This document shows positions 62,419 to 64,000 of a DNA stretch of 64,000 bases, in pieces. Positions within the stretch are counted from its first letter, which is position 1. Every line of letters starts with the position of its first letter. A program made the translations under genes and the position numbers. Source of the DNA: Flavobacteriaceae bacterium (GTDB lineage: Bacteria; Bacteroidota; Bacteroidia; Flavobacteriales; Flavobacteriaceae). The notes below the pieces were generated by a model. It was not told the DNA's origin. It saw only the letters and a list, made by a program, of their open reading frames with translations, and ran no database searches. The stretch is from contig CANHEA010000001.1 of assembly GCA_947459635.1 (NCBI GenBank), forward strand, positions 1-64,000. Direction: 5' to 3'.

Positions 62419-62913
62419 ATGAGAAGAATCGGTGTTATCTGTTTTTTATTATTTATTACGCTTAGTTCTTTTACTATTCACAAGTTTTATATCGCTATTT
62501 ACCAAATTAACTTTGTTCCAGACAAGAAGCGAATTGAGATTACTTCTAGAATTTTTGTAGATGATTTGAACGCTGCGTTAGAAAAACGCTTCAAAGTTAA
62601 AACGCACATTGGAGATGCCACAGAAACGACTGATGACGTTTCTAAAATGAACCAATATCTTCTGGAACATTTCAAAATCAAAGTAAACGGCGCGTCAAAA
62701 AACATCATTTTTATAAGCAAAGAAATGGAAAGCAACGTTGTCGTTGGCTATTATAAAATTGTCGAAGTTTCCAACGTCAAATCAATCTACGTTGAAAACA
62801 AATCGCTAATGGAGGTTTTCTCCGAACAGCAAAATATCATCCAAACAAACATCAATCGAAAAAAACAAAGTTTGTTATTAACTGCGGATAATTGGAGCGG
62901 GGTGTTAAAATAG
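62419..62913 (+). CDS. DUF6702 family protein
   Basis: A 164-residue exported protein with a short N-terminal hydrophobic segment (about 5-17). H-K-F-Y-I-A-I-Y-Q-I-N-F-V-P-D-K-K-R-I-E-I is the start of the DUF6702 family as I know it from flavobacteria, where the gene commonly precedes an M1 peptidase gene, as here. It lies 19 bp after paralogue 2. Function unknown; co-inheritance suggests a link to the peptidase. Confidence 0.75.
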   Translation: MRRIGVICFLLFITLSSFTIHKFYIAIYQINFVPDKKRIEITSRIFVDDLNAALEKRFKVKTHIGDATETTDDVSKMNQYLLEHFKIKVNGASKNIIFISKEMESNVVVGYYKIVEVSNVKSIYVENKSLMEVFSEQQNIIQTNINRKKQSLLLTADNWSGVLK

Positions 62914-62973
62914 GTTCAAATCGAAAGTGCTCTAAAAAAAAACTTTATTTTTAGCGCTTTAATAGCAAATTTT

Positions 62974-64000
62974 ATGAATAAAACGACATTTTTTAGTTTA
63001 GTGATTTTGACATTTTTTGTTTCGATTAATGCACAAGAGGTGGCAAAGCCAAAGCAAAAGGGACATGTTGACGAAAATAAATTCAGACAAATGTATGATT
63101 TGCTGGCGACACCTAATACCTACAGGACAGCATCAGGAGCGCCCGGTCCGGATTATTACCAGCAGCAAGCCGACTACAAAATTGACGTTGAACTCGATGA
63201 TAAAAATACAAAACTATATGGTGTCGAAACGGTTACTTACACCAATAACGCCAAAGAATCTTTAGATTACTTATGGATGCAGTTGGATCAAAATATAGCA
63301 GCGCGTACTTCTAAAACGCCATTAGTTGATAGCAATACGACCGATCCCGCGATGAGCACACAAGCTTTTTCTCGAAAGTACTTGGAAGAAAAGTTTGATG
63401 GCGGATTTAAAATTGACTATGTTAAAGACATCAAAGGAAATCCAATTTCGTATACTATAAACGAAACCATGATGCGAATCAATTTGGCAAAACCTTTAGC
63501 TCATGGTGAGAAGATGGTTTTGAATATCAAATGGAATTATAACATCAATAATTATATGCTTGATGGAGGTCGGTCTGGTTATGAGCACTTTGAAGACGGC
63601 AACAATTTATATGTATTGGCGCAATTTTATCCAAGAATGGCAGTCTATAATGATGTAGAAGGATGGCAAAATATGCAATTCTGGGGAAGCGGTGAATTCG
63701 CCTTGCCGTTTGGGAATTTTGAAGTTAATATAACAGTTCCCGCAGACCATATTATGGAAGCGACAGGCGTATTGCAAAATAGAGCTGAGGTGTTTACTGC
63801 TGAACAAGTAAAAAGATATGCGTTGGCAGAAAAGAGTTACGACAAACCGGTAATTATTGTAACCCAAGCAGAAGCGCAAGTGGCAGAAAAGGGATTTTCA
63901 ACACAGAAAAAAACATGGAAATTTAAGGCTGAAAATGTACGTGATTTCGGAATCTCTACTTCTAGAAAGTTTATTTTAGATGCTATGGCAGTAAAGTTTG
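62974..64000 (+). CDS. M1 family metallopeptidase (C-terminus cut by window edge)
   Basis: N-terminal 342 residues of a secreted aminopeptidase-like protein. Signal peptide 1-20 (ends I-N-A-Q), then the M1 N-terminal beta domain (Y-K-I-D-V-E-L-D-D-K-N-T-K-L-Y-G; M-L-D-G-G-R-S-G-Y-E-H-F). The zinc motif HExxH and gluzincin Glu would lie beyond base 64000, so activity cannot be judged. The frame is open to the end. It is the fourth gene of the unit starting at 60914, 60 bp after DUF6702. Confidence 0.85.
   Translation, partial: MNKTTFFSLVILTFFVSINAQEVAKPKQKGHVDENKFRQMYDLLATPNTYRTASGAPGPDYYQQQADYKIDVELDDKNTKLYGVETVTYTNNAKESLDYLWMQLDQNIAARTSKTPLVDSNTTDPAMSTQAFSRKYLEEKFDGGFKIDYVKDIKGNPISYTINETMMRINLAKPLAHGEKMVLNIKWNYNINNYMLDGGRSGYEHFEDGNNLYVLAQFYPRMAVYNDVEGWQNMQFWGSGEFALPFGNFEVNITVPADHIMEATGVLQNRAEVFTAEQVKRYALAEKSYDKPVIIVTQAEAQVAEKGFSTQKKTWKFKAENVRDFGISTSRKFILDAMAVKF

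Overview
The window looks like a chromosomal segment of a member of the Bacteroidota, most probably a Flavobacterium or close relative. Lineage markers are PorT (type IX secretion), a lipidated TamA-like protein (TamL), DUF3098, DUF5686 and DUF6702 family proteins, an AccD without its zinc ribbon, AT-rich DNA without Shine-Dalgarno-like leaders, and many upstream copies of the Bacteroidota -7 promoter element TAnnTTTG. No rRNA, tRNA, CRISPR array, transposase, integrase or phage gene was seen. This is a core-genome region, not a mobile island.

Layout. 1-1119: 3' part-missing HMG-CoA reductase (minus). 1296-8741: peptide-scavenging operon (DPP IV-like S9 peptidase, three tandem POT peptide transporters, periplasmic thioredoxin-like protein). 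8744-13682: minus operon surE - small membrane protein - lpxB - NlpC/P60 lipoprotein - comEC. 13995-16205: Prc-type S41 protease. 16290-21863: cell-elongation operon mreB-mreC-mreD-PBP2-rodA, with purH upstream. 23608-26899: MacB-like permease, accD, fba. 26947-33478: envelope and cofactor genes (tamL, trmH-like methyltransferase, porT, ubiE/menG, folA, 2TM protein, a second barrel protein). 33473-37148: PAP2-like membrane protein, rpoN, asnS. 37205-44524: MMPL/RND exporter, CPA2-type antiporter, DUF5686 outer-membrane protein. 44626-49466: frr-pyrH, thioredoxin-like protein, and ftsX-DUF3098-uppP-truB. 49858-55834: leuS, zinc metallopeptidase, Lrp/AsnC regulator, saccharopine-dehydrogenase family enzyme. 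55923-60628: small envelope genes, pckA, a CBM48 protein, pepE. 60914-64000: two paralogous secreted proteins, DUF6702 protein and an M1 aminopeptidase cut by the window end.

Functional themes are envelope biogenesis (lipid A, peptidoglycan elongation, lipid carrier recycling, outer-membrane assembly, T9SS), peptide catabolism (DPP IV, POT transporters, PepE, M1), and ordinary translation, nucleotide and carbon metabolism.

No obviously new defence or biosynthetic system was found. The most unusual content is in the repeats. (1) Four copies of a roughly 80-135 bp intergenic hairpin element share left and right sequence blocks but have different stems. (2) Many loci carry short arrays of 7- or 8-bp words, a different word at each locus but a fixed period within it. 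Several form inverted pairs between genes, and one pair lies in frame inside leuS. These resemble in form the short tandem heptanucleotide (STRR) repeats known from filamentous cyanobacteria.
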